From assembly GCA_002794785.1 (NCBI GenBank), contig NBBA01000007.1, positions 1,488,001-1,552,000 on the forward strand: DNA of 64,000 bases, written 5' to 3'. This stretch comes from Coniferiporia sulphurascens. Taxonomy: Eukaryota > Basidiomycota > Agaricomycetes > Hymenochaetales > Hymenochaetaceae. The notes under the pieces are model-generated. The model worked only from the letters and a program-made list of their open reading frames with translations. It had not been told where the DNA came from and made no database searches. A program made the translations under genes and the position numbers. Of the stretch, positions 1 to 10,254 are shown piece by piece (position 1 is the first letter of the stretch; every line of letters begins with the position of its first letter).

Positions 1-504
1 GCAGAATCTCGCAAAATGATGGTGCCCCCCTCTTACAAAATTCTGGTCACACTCTGTCACAAACATTGTTGAAACTCCGACTGATAGACACTCGGCATCA
101 GGCAAAAACTCAGCACCGGATGCTAGCGGAGTTTTAAATGGAACAGAGGTGCATTCTGTCACCTTTTGTCACCCTTTAGATAAATTTCTCTCTTTCTATG
201 CACCTCAATGAGCTATTCCTCTTGGAATAGTGTATTAACATGCCGTTATATCTAACAAATAAGTTTACTACAATATATCTGCTGATATGCGCACGTATTG
301 TGTGAGCCGGTGGTCCCAAAAGACTTCTACAGACCGAAAAAACATGTATTTTGACAATGACTTCACACCAATGCAATTTTTTACAAAGAAAGTTTTGCAT
401 TCACTGTTACATAGCTTACTAGGGTCTACATGAATTTTTCCGAAGGTAGTTTGGTTGTGTGGAAGCTCAGAAATGAATTTTGTAAGAGGGGTCACACGAT
501 AGTA
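1..504. repeat. AT-rich MITE-derived sequence
   Basis: No gene is recognisable. The stretch holds repeated short motifs such as GGTCAC and TGTCAC. It ends at 474-504 with an inverted terminus reading GGGGTCACACGATAG before TA. Similar termini recur at about 3497, 3722, 4238, 4596, 44165 and 46128, so this is probably the end of one or more members of the same short inverted-repeat family. The other end lies outside or cannot be placed. Confidence 0.5.
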
Positions 505-714
505 CCGTATAACCCCTTTTACAAAGTCACTTCCAAAACAAAAATTAGTCTTGAATGGGAGGCACCTCTAAATTTTGCCGAAAAAAATGACAAGAAAGAT
601 TTATATACTGCATAACAGCTCAGAAGGACATTTTCGATCCTACACCCATGGTGTGGAGTCCGAAAACCCATGTTGTGTCTGAAAATGTGACCTTGTAATA
701 GGGGCATACGACAG
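505..714. mobile_element. MITE, about 210 bp, flanked by TA
   Basis: The element is flanked by TA at 503-504 and 715-716. Its ends are imperfect inverted repeats of about 27 bp: CCGTATAACCCC... on the left, and GGGGCATACGACAG on the right, whose complement begins CTGTCGTATGCCCC. A homologous copy in the opposite orientation lies at 4040-4238, sharing blocks such as the one containing CATGGGTGTAGGATC. TA duplication and short TIRs point to a Tc1/mariner-related non-autonomous element (family inference). It sits exactly at the outer limit of homology of the left arm. Confidence 0.65.
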
Positions 715-716
715 TA

Positions 717-1260
717 ATCCTCGCACGATGCACGACACTGAATGAAAGTGATCTTAATTGCCACTTATGGGAATACGTTTAGATACAAAATAAAAAAGTT
801 GATGGCACGGTCGATCTGTCGATCCTCCAAGATGAATGATCGGACACATTAGTATTAATATTATACTTGAACAGGCTTCGAAGGTAGAGATGGTGCCACA
901 TGTATGCATGCCTATGCTTGACTTTGAGGATAATCAATCCTTTTCAACCTTATCGCACTTCCTCAATAAATATGCTCGCTATACCGGTCAAAGCCTCTGT
1001 CGTGTGACCGTTTCGTCGCCGTCGGTCTAACACCAAATCCTAGAACGGTGGCCGTGACTCTCACACTGGCCTGCCGATCCTGATCTGAATATAACAGCCC
1101 TGCAAGAGATAAACAGAAGTGACGTAGATGGACAGATGCGCTACCTGAGACACGATTTCTCTAGTATATTAGACAGACCCAGTGTCGCAAAACTCCCACT
1201 ACTTCTCCTCCCCTACCATAACAATCACGAATCTAAAACCAACCCCCAATCTCATATACT
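717..1260. promoter_or_regulatory. Conserved upstream region of kinase-less gene
   Basis: This noncoding flank is also present upstream of 47418-48395 and in part upstream of the kinase genes. It carries a TATA-like core (AGTATATTAGACAGACCC) about 95 bp before the ATG, near 1162-1179. On the minus strand it holds a tRNA-like box A (GGTAGCGCA) about 55 bp from a box B-like TTCAGATC. No ORF of note. Confidence 0.45.
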
Positions 1261-2250
1261 ATGCTTTCTTTCGTGCTCCCGTGCCGTGTCCCCACAAAGA
1301 TCCGTGCACTAGTCTCTCCCCACCTTGTCGCCCCCAACCAGGACCGTAGCGAGCTCAGCGGACACCTCGGCCCGACCGCAGTTGTCTCGGACGAGTGGGA
1401 CGCGTCGGTGCACCCTGTCGTGGGGGGCATCGACGACGTCTCCACCGTAACGCCCAAACACAAGCCCGCGTCGCGCCCGGCGAACCCGCGCTCGTGGCGT
1501 AGTCGAGTGAGCAGGGCAGTATCCCGCGTGGCGATTGGCCTCGTCGACGCGGTGCTCTCTGCTTGCTTGGACCGCGCCACGGGCCGGGAAGGTGGATCCC
1601 GGAGGAAGGAGCGGCGTAGCCTTGGTAAGGCACTCGTGAAGAACAAGAAGGCTGACGTACCCTCCACAGTTGCAACTCCTTTGAACGTGAGGGAGGAGCA
1701 GGTAGTGGAGAGGGTCATTGTCCCTGTCGAGAAGTACGTGCCTACGGTCATCCAGGAGTCAGTTTCGCCAACGTCTCGGATCGACACGCGTCCCGAGACG
1801 CAGCCCGAATCAAGCCCCTCCGCCATCCGCTCCGACCACCAACCCGCCGTGCGCCCGACCACCCGCCGCGCTGCAACGTATCCCATGGCGACGTCAGTGG
1901 TCAAGTCCAAGCGCGCCCGGCCGAACCTCCCACGCATCTCGACCGCCCTGCCCGTCCGCCGACCTTCGTTGTCGTCGCCCACGTCGCCATCCGCCTCCAA
2001 TGTATCGTTCGCCTTCACGCGGGCGCTCGAGGAGGTGTTACAGGGATTGACACCACGAGCGCGGGACGTCGTACAGACCGTCCCGTCGCTCGCGGTGTCC
2101 AGGTCGACGCTGGCCCCGACGACCGGCCCTGTGACGCCTACTCGTGCGTCCTCGTGCGGCCCGAGCGACACTACTAGCAGCAAAAGTCAAGTGGCTGACG
2201 GCGGCTACGTGCTGGACCTGGACGACGTCAACGCGCTTGTGCAGATGTAG
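1261..2250 (+). CDS. Kinase-less paralogue of the kinase-tail family (329 aa)
   Basis: An intact single-exon reading frame. The first ~34 residues (MLSFVLPCRVPTKIRALVSP...) match the N-terminus of the full kinase at 5057 almost exactly. The sequence then passes from RSELSG directly to PTAVVSDEWDASVHPVVGG, which in the full kinase lies about 345 residues further on, so the entire catalytic domain is absent in frame. The tail contains a helical stretch (SRAVSRVAIGLVDAVLSACL), a basic block KSKRARPNLPRIS that could be a nuclear localisation signal, and a Ser/Thr/Pro-rich C-terminus. A 51-bp (17-residue) segment found in the long copies is also missing. The mirror copy is at 47418-48395. Function is unknown; an intact frame in both copies argues against simple decay. 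Confidence 0.75.
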   Translation: MLSFVLPCRVPTKIRALVSPHLVAPNQDRSELSGHLGPTAVVSDEWDASVHPVVGGIDDVSTVTPKHKPASRPANPRSWRSRVSRAVSRVAIGLVDAVLSACLDRATGREGGSRRKERRSLGKALVKNKKADVPSTVATPLNVREEQVVERVIVPVEKYVPTVIQESVSPTSRIDTRPETQPESSPSAIRSDHQPAVRPTTRRAATYPMATSVVKSKRARPNLPRISTALPVRRPSLSSPTSPSASNVSFAFTRALEEVLQGLTPRARDVVQTVPSLAVSRSTLAPTTGPVTPTRASSCGPSDTTSSKSQVADGGYVLDLDDVNALVQM

Positions 2251-3480
2251 GATCGTGGATGGTGCTGGAGAGGAGACGAGAAGTACCAGAGCAGACGTTT
2301 CGCGAATTCTCTGACCGTTGTTTTGTTCCTTAGGTTTCCGGGTCTGTGGGCGGTCGAGGCTGCGGCGAGCTGATCCTTCAAATGAAAGTGGTCCCTCGTC
2401 GTCGTGGTCACCGTTCTCGTCCTGGAGCCACAATATACCCTTGTCTTCCTTCCCTTCCCTTCCCTCAATCCATCATCGTCCATTTCCCTATTTGTATTCC
2501 ACTCCCCGCTTCCACTCCCCCTCTTTTCCTTTCCCTACCCGACTGGGTTGTCGTTCGCGTGCAAGGGAGGTGAAGGGACTCACCTTCTTTGCATTGCGCG
2601 GTGGCTTGGTCTGGGCTGGCTTTTATGCTTCCTTCTTGCCGCTCCTTTTTAATTCCCAACTCCCTTCTCCGTCAAGCCGTGGTGCCATCCAACGTGCAGG
2701 AGAAACTAAGGCACTCGTATCTCCTGCAAGTTGGTATGGCGCTGCGCTTTGAGTCGTTTTTCTTCCATCATCCATTCCCTTTCATCTTTCATTGTTCGTT
2801 TCTTATATTCAGGTTGCGGTGTCGCCATTCGACATATCGGACGACGGGACCCTCAACCGACAAAACCCTGAAAAGACTTCAAAATAAGCCAACGCAAAAA
2901 CAGTTCCCATTTCGCGCTCACCTCTTTCGTTCTTGGCAAGCCTATTTTCGTCCTCACCGCCAGCTCAAGAACAAGCGGAGGAGCGGCTGCGTCATCCGGG
3001 CACGTAGCGGCTCCTCCGTGAGGGTGAAGAAGATGAGTTGCATCCCAGTTCTCTTTTCTTAACGCGTGTGCCAACTGACGTTACTTGTAGGCGCTTACTC
3101 CTGCCCAGACGTCTGAGCAAGATAAGTACCTTCTCTCTTCATCGTTGTTCGCTCAGACTGATTAACCGCTGGTTCCACAGATCTGACGCTATCGACTGAC
3201 GGCTTCAAAGTCAAGAAAGATAAGTGATTCCACTTTTCCCACATTGTTCGCTGGACTGACCTGCCACCCATTGGCTTTAGCTCTTCGTCCTCACCCACAA
3301 AGGGAGGCGAGTGCAATGGTACTCACCCCACTGAACGACTCAAGGCTTACTACTGCTTTTCGATCGAGAACACCAGCTTAGTTAACACGGCACAGTATCA
3401 CTTACGCGGGATCGTGGTGGTCGAAAGCATAGGCTGGGACATACCGGATGCCGCGGGGAGTCTTATGATGGTGACGTCAT
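2251..3480. repeat. Conserved 3' flank of kinase-tail genes (short-gene type)
   Basis: The first ~800 bp after the stop are shared by all complete family copies (2251-3060, 7058-7900, 40770-41616, 46580-47417, 55830-56675). They include a possible 3'-UTR intron acceptor (TTTTGTTCCTTAG before GTTTCCGGG). The following ~300 bp (about 3070-3320) are shared only with 46310-46580 and 55561-55830. Reading frames here change from copy to copy through indels, so the block is probably noncoding. Confidence 0.65.
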
Positions 3481-4939
3481 CGTCGCAACGTCACTTGTAT
3501 ACTATCGTGTGACTCATAATATTCAAATCGTGGTATTTCCTCTTCGGATCTGGTATGTTAGAAGACATGTGCATTTACTGAAATATCTCGTCCTGGTTCT
3601 TGGGCATGTGTCAATAGGCTAAAACTCCCAGAATAAAAGTGTCCACCTTATACAATATGTTCGTCACGGCATGTCACGATGATTTTGATACTCCGACAAG
3701 TAAGCGATTATGAAGGTGTTACTATCGCGTGACCCTCGTTGCAAACTTTCAGTCTTTTGCTCCTACAGCTGCACGAACTCATTTGTTTTGCTTAATTTTC
3801 TGCATACGTAGTTTAAAACCAGCTGTGAATTTTCGAACTCCATTTTCACTTGTGCAAATGTCAGAGGTGGAGGTACCATCTCTAGCAAAGTTTTGGTCAC
3901 GGATTGTCACAGACAAATTCGCACTCCGCTCAAAGGGTAAGATAAGCAATATTAAAATAAAACAACTTGTAAGTAAACCCGCTGCGGGTTTCAATCCTAT
4001 TCGGAGTATTTAAAGGCATTGCATGCCAAAGCACATTTTCTATCATATTCCCCCTATTACAAAGTCACATTTTCAGACAAAATTTGAGTACCCGGTCTCC
4101 ACATCATGGGTATAGGATCAAAATAGTCCTTCTAAACTGTTGTACAGTTTATAAAATTTTCTTGACATTTAGAGATACCTCCCGCTCAAGACTAATTTTT
4201 GTTTTGGAAGTGACTTTGTAGAATGGGTCATACAATAGTAGTCACTCTTCCTCACTCTTTTGAAAAATTGCTTGCTGGCAATTCACAACATCGTATTTTC
4301 CTTCTTAATTTAAAATAACGTATATTGGTGGCATATACAGTACACGATAGTGTATAAGCCAAATTTAAAAAAATGGGCATGCCGTGCAAGCCGGAAAGCC
4401 CAAAATGAGTGCCAGTCACAGACAAAACTCACTGTTTTGCTTCCTAGCCCACAGCATAATTTTTTGCAAAACCAATTTTGTAACCATGAGTATGTACTAC
4501 ATTTTATCTTAACTGAGAAATACCAGCACCAGTTATGAAGTGTGGAGGCCAGGAAATATGAGGGTACTGTATACCTATTGCAAAGTTTCCAACAGGGGTC
4601 ACGCGACGGTAATAGAATTCCCGGCGGTGTTGTCGATCTGTTGATCTCTCAAATGCATGATCAACATTCAAAAATCAACAGACATCAAAGTTGGGCGGGT
4701 CTACAGACATGCTTATGCTTGTTTTTGCACATTCTCCCTTCTGTTCAACATTTTTACTCTATCAAAAAAACTCCTTGAACAGTACTAATCAAAGTCTCCG
4801 TCTGGACTGTTTCATCGCCGTCGGTTCGATACCAAATCCATGTGCGGAGGCCGTGACTCGCACTGGCTGACGATCCTGGTCTGAACCCAATAGCCCTCCA
4901 AGGGAGAGGGAGACTGACGTAGATGGACCGTTGCGCTAC
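3481..4939. repeat. MITE-rich interval between kinase-less and kinase genes
   Basis: AT-rich, without a recognisable gene. Several termini of the CTATCGTGTGACCC type followed by TTRCAAA occur (about 3499, 3722, 4238, 4596). The stretch 3500-3720 is also present on the right arm at 45,905-46,140. At the TA at 3720-3721 the two arms stop matching, which coincides with a left-specific element terminus. Confidence 0.45.
4040..4238. mobile_element. Second copy of the 505-714 MITE, inverted
   Basis: About 199 bp. It begins CTATCATATTCCCCCTATTA and ends GGGTCATACAATAG, followed by TA at 4239-4240. It is collinear in reverse orientation with 505-714, including the CATGGGTATAGGATC block. It may be nested inside a larger element starting at 3722. 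Confidence 0.5.
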
Positions 4940-4955
4940 CTGAGACACGACTTTT

Positions 4956-4976
4956 CCAGTATATCAGACAGACCCA
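4956..4976 (+). promoter_or_regulatory. TATA-like core element upstream of kinase
   Basis: CAGTATATCAGACAGACCC lies about 95 bp upstream of the ATG at 5057. The same motif with one or two changes lies at a similar distance before the genes at 1261, 43635 and 48395. Conserved position in each copy suggests a core promoter, but the copies are recent, so conservation alone is weak evidence. Confidence 0.4.
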
Positions 4977-5056
4977 ATGTCGCAAACCGCCCACTTCTTC
5001 TTCTTCCCCACCATAACACACACGCATCTAAAACCAAACCCCCATCTCATATAACT

Positions 5057-7057
5057 ATGCTTTCCTACATGCTCCCCTGCCGTGTCCCTACAAGGAAACG
5101 TGCACTAGTCTCTCCTCGTCTCGTCGCACCCAACCAGGACCGAAGCGAGCTCAGCATGTGTCTCGGCGGCTGCACCTTCCGGGATGGTCTAGGTAAGGGA
5201 GCGTACGGCAGCGTCTTCTTGGCGGAAGCGCCCTCGTCCTCAACCCGCAAGTTCGTCGCGGTCAAGGTCGTCCGTCGCTCAAGGCTCACAACACAGAGGT
5301 CCCTCGACCTGCTCGTCACAGAGGTAAATTGCTTGAAGCAGCTGACCGCTACAGGGTCCATGTTCTTTACGCAACTCTATGAGTCCTTCTGCGACGGCCA
5401 CAACTTCTACATCGTAACCGACTATCTCAGAGGCGGCACACTGCGCGAAGAGATCGTCACATGGGGATCTAGGATCAAGGCCGACCGCGTCCTCTTCGTC
5501 ATGGCTCAGCTCGTCGAGGCCCTCTCCCAGCTCCGCAACGCAAGAATCATCCACCGCGACCTCAAGCCCGAGAACATACTCGTCGACGCCCTCGGAAACA
5601 TCACCATCGGCGACTTCGGTATGGCCCGCAGGTTCGGCGCACAGGAACTGCTCGCCGAACCTGTGGGTAGGCGAGGACTCCGGACGGCAGCAATCGACTC
5701 GCCTATGATAAGATCCACATGCGGGACGGTAGGTTACGTTGCGCCGGAGGTGCATCGTGGAGAGTATTATTCATTTGAAGTTGACATCTACTCTGCCGGT
5801 GTCATCTTCTATGAGTTACTCTTCGGGAGACGTCCTTTCCCCCAGCGTGATCTCAGGGAGCTAACACTCGCCGTGTGCGATGGCGATTGGTATGTACCCA
5901 CAGGGTTCGACGTCGACCGCACAGCGAAGCACCTCCTGCGAAGGCTCCTCGACTTGTACCCGGACGACAGGATCGGCCTCGACGCAATCAGGACGCACCC
6001 GTTCTTCAGCACTGTCGACTGGTCCGCCATCGCCGCACGCACCTACAGACTCCCGAGCCACCACGCGCCCTTCCTCCGCCCGACGACCAAGGTCGCCGAG
6101 ATCGACAAGAACATTCTCCTCGACCCGACCGCAGTTGTCCCGGACGAGTGGGACGCGTCGGTGCACCCTGTCGTGGGGGGCATCGACGCCGTTTTCACGG
6201 TGAAGCCCAGCCGCAAGGTCGTGTCGCGCCCGGCGAACCCGCGCTCGTGGCGTAGTCGGATGAGCAGGGTAGTATCCCGCGTAGCGATTGGCCTCGTCGA
6301 CGCGGTGCTCTCTGCTTGCTTGGACCGCGCCACGGGCCGGGCAGGTGGCTCCCGGAGGAAGGATTGGCCTAGTCTCGGTAAGGCGTTCGTGACGAACAAG
6401 AAGGCTGACGCACCCACCACAGTTGCAACTCCTTTGAACGTGAGGGAGGAGCAGGCAGTGGAGAGGGTAGAGGTAGGTGAATGCCACGCTGGCGTGGGAT
6501 TCTCTGCCTTTGCCTGCTCCATTGTCCCTGTCGAGGAGTACGTGCCTACGGTCGTCCAGGAACCGGTGTCGCCTGCGTCTCGGATTCCGCCTCGCCCGCA
6601 GATCGACATGCTCCCCGAGCCACAGCCCGAATCAATCCCCTCCGACGTCCGCCCCGACGCCCGACCCGCCGTGCGGCCGAACACCCGACGCGCTGCAACG
6701 TACCCCATGGCGGCGTCAGTGGTCAAGTCCAAGCGCGCCCGGCCCAATCTCCCACGCATCTCGACCGCGCTCCCCGTCTGTCGGCCGTCAATGTCGTCGC
6801 CCACGTCACCATCCGCCTCCAATGTATCGCTCGCCCTCACGCGGGCGCTCGAGGAGGCGTTACAGGGTTTGACACCACGAGCGCGGGACGTCGTTCAGAT
6901 CGTCCCGTCGCTCGCGGTGTCCAGGTCGACGCTGGCCCCGACGACCGGCCCTGTGACGCCGATTCGTGCGTCCTCGTGCGGCCCGAGCGAAGGTAAAGCG
7001 GCTGGTGGTGGTCTCGGGCTGGACCTGGAGGACGTGAACGCGCGCGTGCAGGTTTAG
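5057..7057 (+). CDS. Serine/threonine protein kinase with family-specific tail (666 aa)
   Basis: Single-exon frame; the start is the ATG shared by all family copies, preceded by CATATAACT. The kinase domain spans about residues 38-325: glycine loop GLGKGAYGSV (44-53), VAVK lysine (K70), catalytic loop HRDLKPEN (about 166-173), DFG (about 186-188), GTVGYVAPE, and a C-lobe with DIYSAGVIFYELL and RRPFPQ. All residues expected for catalysis are present. Between DFG and APE the activation segment is long and holds an insert (GRRGLRTAAIDSP region). The tail of about 340 residues has the helix VSRVAIGLVDAVLSACL, the basic block KSKRARPNLPRIS and a Ser/Pro-rich end. It is ~95% identical by eye to 41617-43635 and 56676-58691. 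The kinase group (AGC- or CAMK-like) is not assigned; substrate unknown. Confidence 0.9.
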   Translation: MLSYMLPCRVPTRKRALVSPRLVAPNQDRSELSMCLGGCTFRDGLGKGAYGSVFLAEAPSSSTRKFVAVKVVRRSRLTTQRSLDLLVTEVNCLKQLTATGSMFFTQLYESFCDGHNFYIVTDYLRGGTLREEIVTWGSRIKADRVLFVMAQLVEALSQLRNARIIHRDLKPENILVDALGNITIGDFGMARRFGAQELLAEPVGRRGLRTAAIDSPMIRSTCGTVGYVAPEVHRGEYYSFEVDIYSAGVIFYELLFGRRPFPQRDLRELTLAVCDGDWYVPTGFDVDRTAKHLLRRLLDLYPDDRIGLDAIRTHPFFSTVDWSAIAARTYRLPSHHAPFLRPTTKVAEIDKNILLDPTAVVPDEWDASVHPVVGGIDAVFTVKPSRKVVSRPANPRSWRSRMSRVVSRVAIGLVDAVLSACLDRATGRAGGSRRKDWPSLGKAFVTNKKADAPTTVATPLNVREEQAVERVEVGECHAGVGFSAFACSIVPVEEYVPTVVQEPVSPASRIPPRPQIDMLPEPQPESIPSDVRPDARPAVRPNTRRAATYPMAASVVKSKRARPNLPRISTALPVCRPSMSSPTSPSASNVSLALTRALEEALQGLTPRARDVVQIVPSLAVSRSTLAPTTGPVTPIRASSCGPSEGKAAGGGLGLDLEDVNARVQV

Positions 7058-8631
7058 GATGATGGATGGTGGCGGAGAGGGGAGGAGACGAGAAGTACCA
7101 GAGCAGATGTTTCGCGAGTTTTCTGACCGTTATTTTCTTTCCTAGGTTTCCGGGTCTGTGGGCGGTCGAGGCTGCGGCGAGCTGATCCTTCAAAAGCAAG
7201 TGGTCCCTCGTCGTCGTGGTCACCGTTCTCGTCGTGGAGCCGCAATATACCCTTGTCTTCCTTCCCTTACCTTCCTTCAATCCATCATCGTCCATTTCCC
7301 CATTCCTATTCCACTCTCCGCTTCTACTCCTCCTCTTTTCCTTTTCCCACCCAACCGGGTTGTCGTTCGCGTGCGGGGGAGGTGAGGGCACGCACCTCCC
7401 CTGTACCGCACGGTGGCCCAGTTTGGGCCGGCTTCTATCCTCCCTTCTCGCCACTTCCCTTTTAATCCCCAACTCCCTTCTCCGTCAAGCCGTGGTACCA
7501 TCCAACGTGCAGGAGAAGCGAAGGCACTCGTATCTCTTGCAAGTTGGCATGGTGCTGCGGTTTGAGTCGTTTTTTACCCCATCATTCTGTCCCTTCCATC
7601 TCTCGCTTTCTTCTTTCACTATTCGTTTCTTATAATCCAGGTTGCGGTGTCGCCATTCGACATATCGATAAACGGAACCCTCAACCGACAAAACCCTTAA
7701 AAAACTTCAAAATAAGCCAACGCAAAAACAGTCTCCCTTTCGCACTCACCTTTTTCGTTCTTCTCGACAAGTCTGTTTTCGTCCTCACCGCCAGCTCAAG
7801 AACAAGCGGAGGAGCGGCCGCGTCATCCGAGCACGTAGCGGCTCCTCCGTGAGGATGAAGAAGACGAGTTACATTCCACTTCTCTTTTCTTGTCGCTGGT
7901 ACTAATTGATGCCACTTGCAGGAACTCGCTTTCGGCACGGAGTCTCAGCGAGGTGAGTGCCTCCCTTCTGGCACTCATTTCTCATCCGTACTGACTTACC
8001 ACCGATTTTGCAGATGCGAACGATAACCGACCATGGGAGCGAAAAAGATAAGCAAGTACCAGCTCTTCTCCGTAAAAATAGCCCGTTCTGACTTGTGCCA
8101 CTCGCTGCTAGTAAGATCACAGTAGTTGCTCATCATAAATCAATGACGAGCGACACCTATCAGCTTTCTTTCGCAAGCCCGTTGGTAACTCGTATTTGTG
8201 TTCTTCTGAAGAGAAATATTAACTTGGCACCTGTGGCGATGGGTAGTCATAGTGGTTGACTTGAAAAAGCGTTTTACGACGTCTACAGCTTACATCAGGA
8301 GCATGCTGACTCTGAATGCGGCTCTGTTGCAAGCGTCATCAGAACGTAACTCACACAAAAACGCTTTTACCTTTATATCTACACCCTACCATATCATCCA
8401 AATGCACTCTTAATCACATCGATCGGAGGGAAATTGATGGATTTTCTTCAATTTCTGAGCAATAAATGTTACATTCATGGTAATCGTGTAAACAACTACA
8501 ATGTCTCAATTTCTTGGCGGGCTCACTCCCCTTTCTTATTTGTACGCCTAGTCATTACATGAACAATCTGTCAAAGTCCGGTATCCCTCTCGCTCACCAT
8601 AGTTAGAAATGACCAGGAACCCCCCAACCCC
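7058..8631. repeat. 3' flank of left kinase, shared with right arm
   Basis: About 850 bp are common to all family copies. The segment 7890-8130 matches only the right-arm kinase flank (about 40,560-40,790), and 8130-8630 matches 40,000-40,560 more loosely (for example the TAGTCATTACATG and TATCTACACC blocks). No gene recognised. Confidence 0.6.
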
Positions 8632-9914
8632 TCAAGCAGTCTCCAGCGGACGAGCAATGAGTTTCAAGCCGCTAACTTTGTTCTCTTTCAAGCGCTCCAG
8701 ACCGTCGGGGACACCAGCTAAGCCATTCGGCAGTACTTCGACACGATTGGGCTGTCAACCGAAACCTCTTTCAGTAACCAAAACGGAGACCGACATATCA
8801 CCAAGAAACAGAATACCAACCTGGATGGAGCCGTCCTGGAGCAACTCCGTCAGCTTAGCATACAGGCTCACCCCGAGCGCGCGTACGATCGGCCCGTGCA
8901 CGTTTCCGTACACGTCTTTTACGAGCGTCTTGCTTGGGTATTTCTCTCTGTCTACCTTCTGGGGATTCAGGATCACCAGCGAGCCTTCTGGCGCGAGCAG
9001 GTCCCACGCCTGTGCCTGCGTGTCTGCCTCCGATACCGCGTCGTACACGAGCGTGATGGGTACACTGGTGATCCGTGCCACCTCCGTAAGGATGTCTGCG
9101 CGCCGGTCGACGACGTGCGTGGCACCAAGTTCTTTGAGGTATGCCTCGTGGTGCAGCGAAGCGGTAGTGATTATGGGAGCGAAGCCGGAGAGCCGCGCGA
9201 CCTGGATAACTGTGCATATTGATTAGGCTCAGGCTCCCGCCAGGATTCCGACTTATGTTTATTTAGATTCTGATCTTACCATATTGTCCTACAGAAGTAG
9301 ATCCACCGAAGATAACGATAGGTTGATTCGTGTATAGACCCTTGCCGCCTTCCTCCCAGGGCGGAGTTAACTGCTGGGGCCTGTCCCCATAGAGTCCCAC
9401 GGCTGCGGTCGCGAGACCAAGAGGGACGGATGCGCCCTGATCGAAGGACAAGTTGGGCGGGAGCTACATCAAAAATGTCCATTAAAACGCCAGCGGGAGA
9501 GCAGAAGTTAAAAGCAGACCTTCGCTGTAATCTCTGCAGGGACGATCGTGTACTGCTGGAATGTAGCTTTGTCATTCGCATAAAATCCCTGGTGAAGCCT
9601 GTAACAAATTACGATTCAGCAAAGGCGCGAAGTGTCTCGTCACGCGCAACTCACACTCTGTCGCCTTTCGAGAAGCCTTGAACGCCCTCCCCGACTTCCT
9701 CGACGATGCCCGACGAGTCACTTCCGAGTATCGCAGGATAATCTTCAAGGAAGATGCCGTATTCGCGTAACTTCCAGTCTACTGGATTCAGCGCAGTCGC
9801 GTGGATCTTTATTAACAGCTCTCCCGGACCAGGCTTTTGGATTTCCTTAGTACCAACGGCCCATTTGCCGTTCACTGGTGTCTGGAGAAAGAGTGCCTTT
9901 TGCTGCTGGGCCAT
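8632..9914 (-). CDS. MDR-superfamily zinc-independent reductase, left copy (343 aa, 5 exons)
   Basis: Exons derived by hand: 9655-9914, 9520-9598, 9280-9463, 8821-9209 and 8632-8751 (join 1032 nt). All introns are GT-AG and the frame is continuous. The N-terminal GroES-like part reads [18 protein letters not shown]...[25 protein letters not shown]. The Rossmann part has [13 protein letters not shown] (dinucleotide loop) followed by [10 protein letters not shown]. The zinc ligands of classical alcohol dehydrogenases are not seen, so it resembles fungal enoyl reductase/quinone oxidoreductase-like proteins (toxD-type), probably NADPH-dependent and cytosolic. The ATG at 9914 matches the start in the right-arm copy 38720-39996, which is also intact. 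Substrate unknown. Confidence 0.85.
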
Positions 9915-10254
9915 GGATGCTCGGAGTAATTCTGTGTTCAATCAACGGGCACATCGTGACACTTAAATAGGAAAAATCCAGTACAGGGATTCTTCAAGTT
10001 GCAGTATGGCGTGCGACTGCATGAGTAAGATATTATCAAGGTGGCCAGCGAAAGCGTCAGCGCGATTTGACGCCAACTGTACACGCATGATGTCTTCGGC
10101 ATTTTTATAAGGGGAGTTTGGATTTGTAACCCTATTCTCACCCGAAGGAGTTATTGCATAGTGCTTCTGGGCAGACAAAACGGGAGCAAAAATGGACCCT
10201 GGACCTTTTGGCTATCATCGTGAGTACTTACGGAATATTGATTAGCTTATTATT
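9915..10254. promoter_or_regulatory. 5' flank of left reductase gene
   Basis: Noncoding and homologous to 38,400-38,719 on the right arm, including a GCGTCAAATCGCGCTGACA-like block and the AGCTTAT...GTAAGCAC repeat motif. It is interrupted on the left by the element at 10255-10581. No gene. Confidence 0.5.

Noticed and set aside
2346..3062. Conserved frames after each kinase-tail stop (for example GGRGCGELILQ...VVPRRRGHRSRPG)
   Set aside because: Frames differ between copies because of indels, and both strands look equally open. Better explained as a duplicated 3' UTR or flank.
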